64,000 nucleotides of DNA, taken from CBDCKN01 sp965219035 (lineage in GTDB: Bacteria > Gemmatimonadota > Gemmatimonadetes > Longimicrobiales > Gaopeijiaceae). The stretch is taken from assembly GCA_965219035.1 (NCBI GenBank), contig CBDCMR010000001.1, positions 372,001 to 436,000 on the forward strand. The letters run 5' to 3'. This document shows, in pieces, positions 62,813 through 64,000 of the stretch (the stretch's first letter is position 1; each line of letters begins with the position of its first letter). A program made the position numbers and the translations under genes. The notes below the pieces were generated by a model, which saw nothing but the letters and a program-made list of their open reading frames with translations, was not told the DNA's origin and made no database searches.

Positions 62813-63423
62813 TGACGATGGAGGAGAGGAGGAAGACGGCGGACGCAGAAGCGGATGTCCATGCGAAGCATTCGAGAAAGGCGGCTCCCGGAGGCCCCCA
62901 CAGGCCTGCGGACGGCCCGTAGCTGGCTGTGCCAACAGGGGAACGACCGAGTGCTCCAAGGGTATGGGAGCATTCAGGCCGCTCAGGCGTAGCGTCGCAC
63001 TGACGAAGAAGGAACGCCAGCCGGTGCCCCTCTCCGGGGCGCACTTCCGATGACCGGCCTGCCTGTCATGCCACGACTGGAACGTGAAAACGACGCGGGG
63101 GGTCGATTCACAGCCTGGCACGACTGCGATTCACAGGGTCCTGCTCGCGTATCCGATTACACCGCAATGTCTTACGCCTATCCGGCCCGGTCGGCCGGAG
63201 CCGGGCGGGCCAGTTCGGCGGCGAAGGGAGCGACCCCCCAAGCCGAGGGCTTGGTACGGGCGCGGGGCGGTGCGCGTTTTCACACGCCCGTCCCCGCCCC
63301 CTGGGGGTCGCTCCCTTCCAATCAATCCCTCGCGGGAAGGCTGCCTACGGAGGAACCACTAGTCCCAGCAGGGGGAATAATGGCGGAGAATGGAGTCGAC
63401 CCCCGCTGCCTCGAGGTTTGATC
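62813..63423. other. Intergenic region holding a structured repeat
   Basis: No supported gene; the open frames have low-complexity translations. It contains the large inverted-repeat structure at 63224-63317 described separately. Confidence 0.4.
63224..63317. repeat. 94-bp element folding into a three-way junction
   Basis: Outer arms AAGGGAGCGACCCCC (63224-63238) and GGGGGTCGCTCCCTT (63303-63317) are perfect inverted repeats of 15 bp. Between them lie a hairpin of CCAAGCC and GGCTTGG (about 63238-63254, GAG loop) and a longer GC-rich hairpin centred on GTTTTCAC (about 63260-63298). The right half matches the minus strand of 8865-8912. Its nature (structured RNA, palindromic mobile repeat or recombination site) is not known. 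Confidence 0.55.
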
Positions 63424-64000
63424 GTGCCCAATTTTACTCCAGAATGGCGACTGCTAGAGCCACACGTCGATCTCCAAGCGCTCGGACTGTACCTGGACAC
63501 GGTCGAGCAGCAACTTGACTTTCTCCGGGACCAATGGCGGGTGCAGCTCAATGCTGACCTGCGGGCCGCGACTGAGGACGAGAGCGGCTGGCTCCAGCAA
63601 GAGTCGCAGATAAGGGAGGCACACGTGACCAGGTCGCTGCGGGGCGGATTCATCATAAGTCTTTGGGCTTCGTATGAGTCAGGCGTCTCGGAAGTCGCGA
63701 ACTTGCTCGAGGACGCGAAGCGCCTTCCCAGAAAATTTCCGAAGGTCTCCGGGAAAAAAGTTTCCGGGGAAACTTGGGTTGACAAGGCCAAGACTTATTT
63801 CGCCAGCGTACTAGAATTCCCTCTCCATCCCGACCCAGACGATTGGGACCGGCTCCAGGTGTTGTATGCTGTTCGTAACACATACGCTCATGCCAATGGT
63901 CGGCTTCGGCTCATGGGGAAACACGTTCGCAAAACGCTCAAACCCGTCATCGATGCTGGTAAGGGCATTACGTATGAGTGGGACGGCCTGCACGTGGACA
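63424..64000 (+). CDS. HEPN-type protein, partial at the window edge
   Basis: GTG 63424 opens a frame that runs to the end of the window (192 codons) without a stop. The sequence is helical (VDLQALGLYLDTVEQQLDFL, SLRGGFIISLWASYESGVSE) and contains LQVLYAVRNTYAHANGRLRL, an R-x4-H motif (R151, H156) of the kind found in MAE_28990/RiboL-type HEPN proteins. These are often RNase toxins or defence effectors. Codon use and frame are clean. No partner gene is visible yet. Confidence 0.55.
   Translation, partial: MPNFTPEWRLLEPHVDLQALGLYLDTVEQQLDFLRDQWRVQLNADLRAATEDESGWLQQESQIREAHVTRSLRGGFIISLWASYESGVSEVANLLEDAKRLPRKFPKVSGKKVSGETWVDKAKTYFASVLEFPLHPDPDDWDRLQVLYAVRNTYAHANGRLRLMGKHVRKTLKPVIDAGKGITYEWDGLHVD

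Noticed and set aside
63050..63421. 123-codon frame across the structured repeat
   Set aside because: Translation is low-complexity and runs through the inverted repeats; no start signal or family.
1..64000. CRISPR arrays, rRNA and tRNA genes
   Set aside because: I looked for regularly spaced repeats, rRNA landmarks and tRNA arms, including next to the integrases, and saw none. This was by eye, so a tRNA could be missed.

Overview
The window is GC-rich bacterial DNA from a genome loaded with insertion sequences, integrases and gene remnants. The TonB receptor with an N-terminal carboxypeptidase-like domain, the Calx-beta protein, the secreted HpcH/HpaI aldolase and the general codon style suggest Gemmatimonadota or a similar environmental (perhaps sponge- or sediment-associated) lineage. 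This is an inference; no rRNA or other marker is present.

Layout. 0-9 kb: a possible defence neighbourhood (Swt1-type HEPN protein; a ~1,150-codon helical protein destroyed by an IS481 element, two frameshifts and a nonsense codon; an unknown protein), followed by an IS3 element. 9-15 kb: an intact type I restriction-modification operon (hsdR-hsdM-hsdS) and a lone Phd-type antitoxin. 15-17.7 kb: P4-type integrase, a coupling-protein fragment and a DUF4338-like remnant. 18-24 kb: TonB-dependent receptor, a broken HbpS/GlcG protein and a broken Calx-beta protein. 24-32 kb: an AlpA-like regulator and a conjugation (T4SS) operon trbC-trbD-virB4-virB9-virB10-trbJ-trbL-virB8, cut off inside virB8 and abutting a broken OLD-like ATPase.

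33-47.6 kb is the most interesting block and is almost entirely on the minus strand. In transcription order it carries PP2C phosphatase, amtB, an atypical PII gene, glnA, a flotillin/SPFH gene, an RsbW-like kinase, a STAS protein, a 48-codon gene, an 862-aa three-domain protein, an IMPase-family phosphatase, a truncated haemoglobin, a PAS-PP2C phosphatase and a secreted aldolase. From amtB to the IMPase gene, gaps are 33 bp or less, several with start/stop overlaps. The 862-aa protein joins an isochorismatase-like domain, an APH/kinase-like domain with an intact HGD loop and a C-terminal domain resembling NUDT9/TRPM2 NUDT9-H, with a Nudix box degenerated at the same position as in TRPM2. This looks like an ADP-ribose sensor wired to nitrogen assimilation and partner-switching signalling, and is my best candidate for an undescribed system.

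47.6-57.7 kb is a mosaic: truncated LOG gene, second AlpA paralogue, S24 repressor lacking its catalytic pair, and an IS6-bounded segment with a squalene-synthase-type gene and ispH that looks foreign. A second, nearly identical IS481 copy sits inside an IS6-type transposase gene. 57.7-64 kb: amidohydrolase lipoprotein, IS110 transposase, a second (broken) integrase with two small genes, a structured inverted-repeat element, and a partial HEPN-type gene at the edge. Many accessory genes carry single-base frameshifts, several in homopolymers, so either widespread decay or uncorrected sequencing error must be kept in mind.
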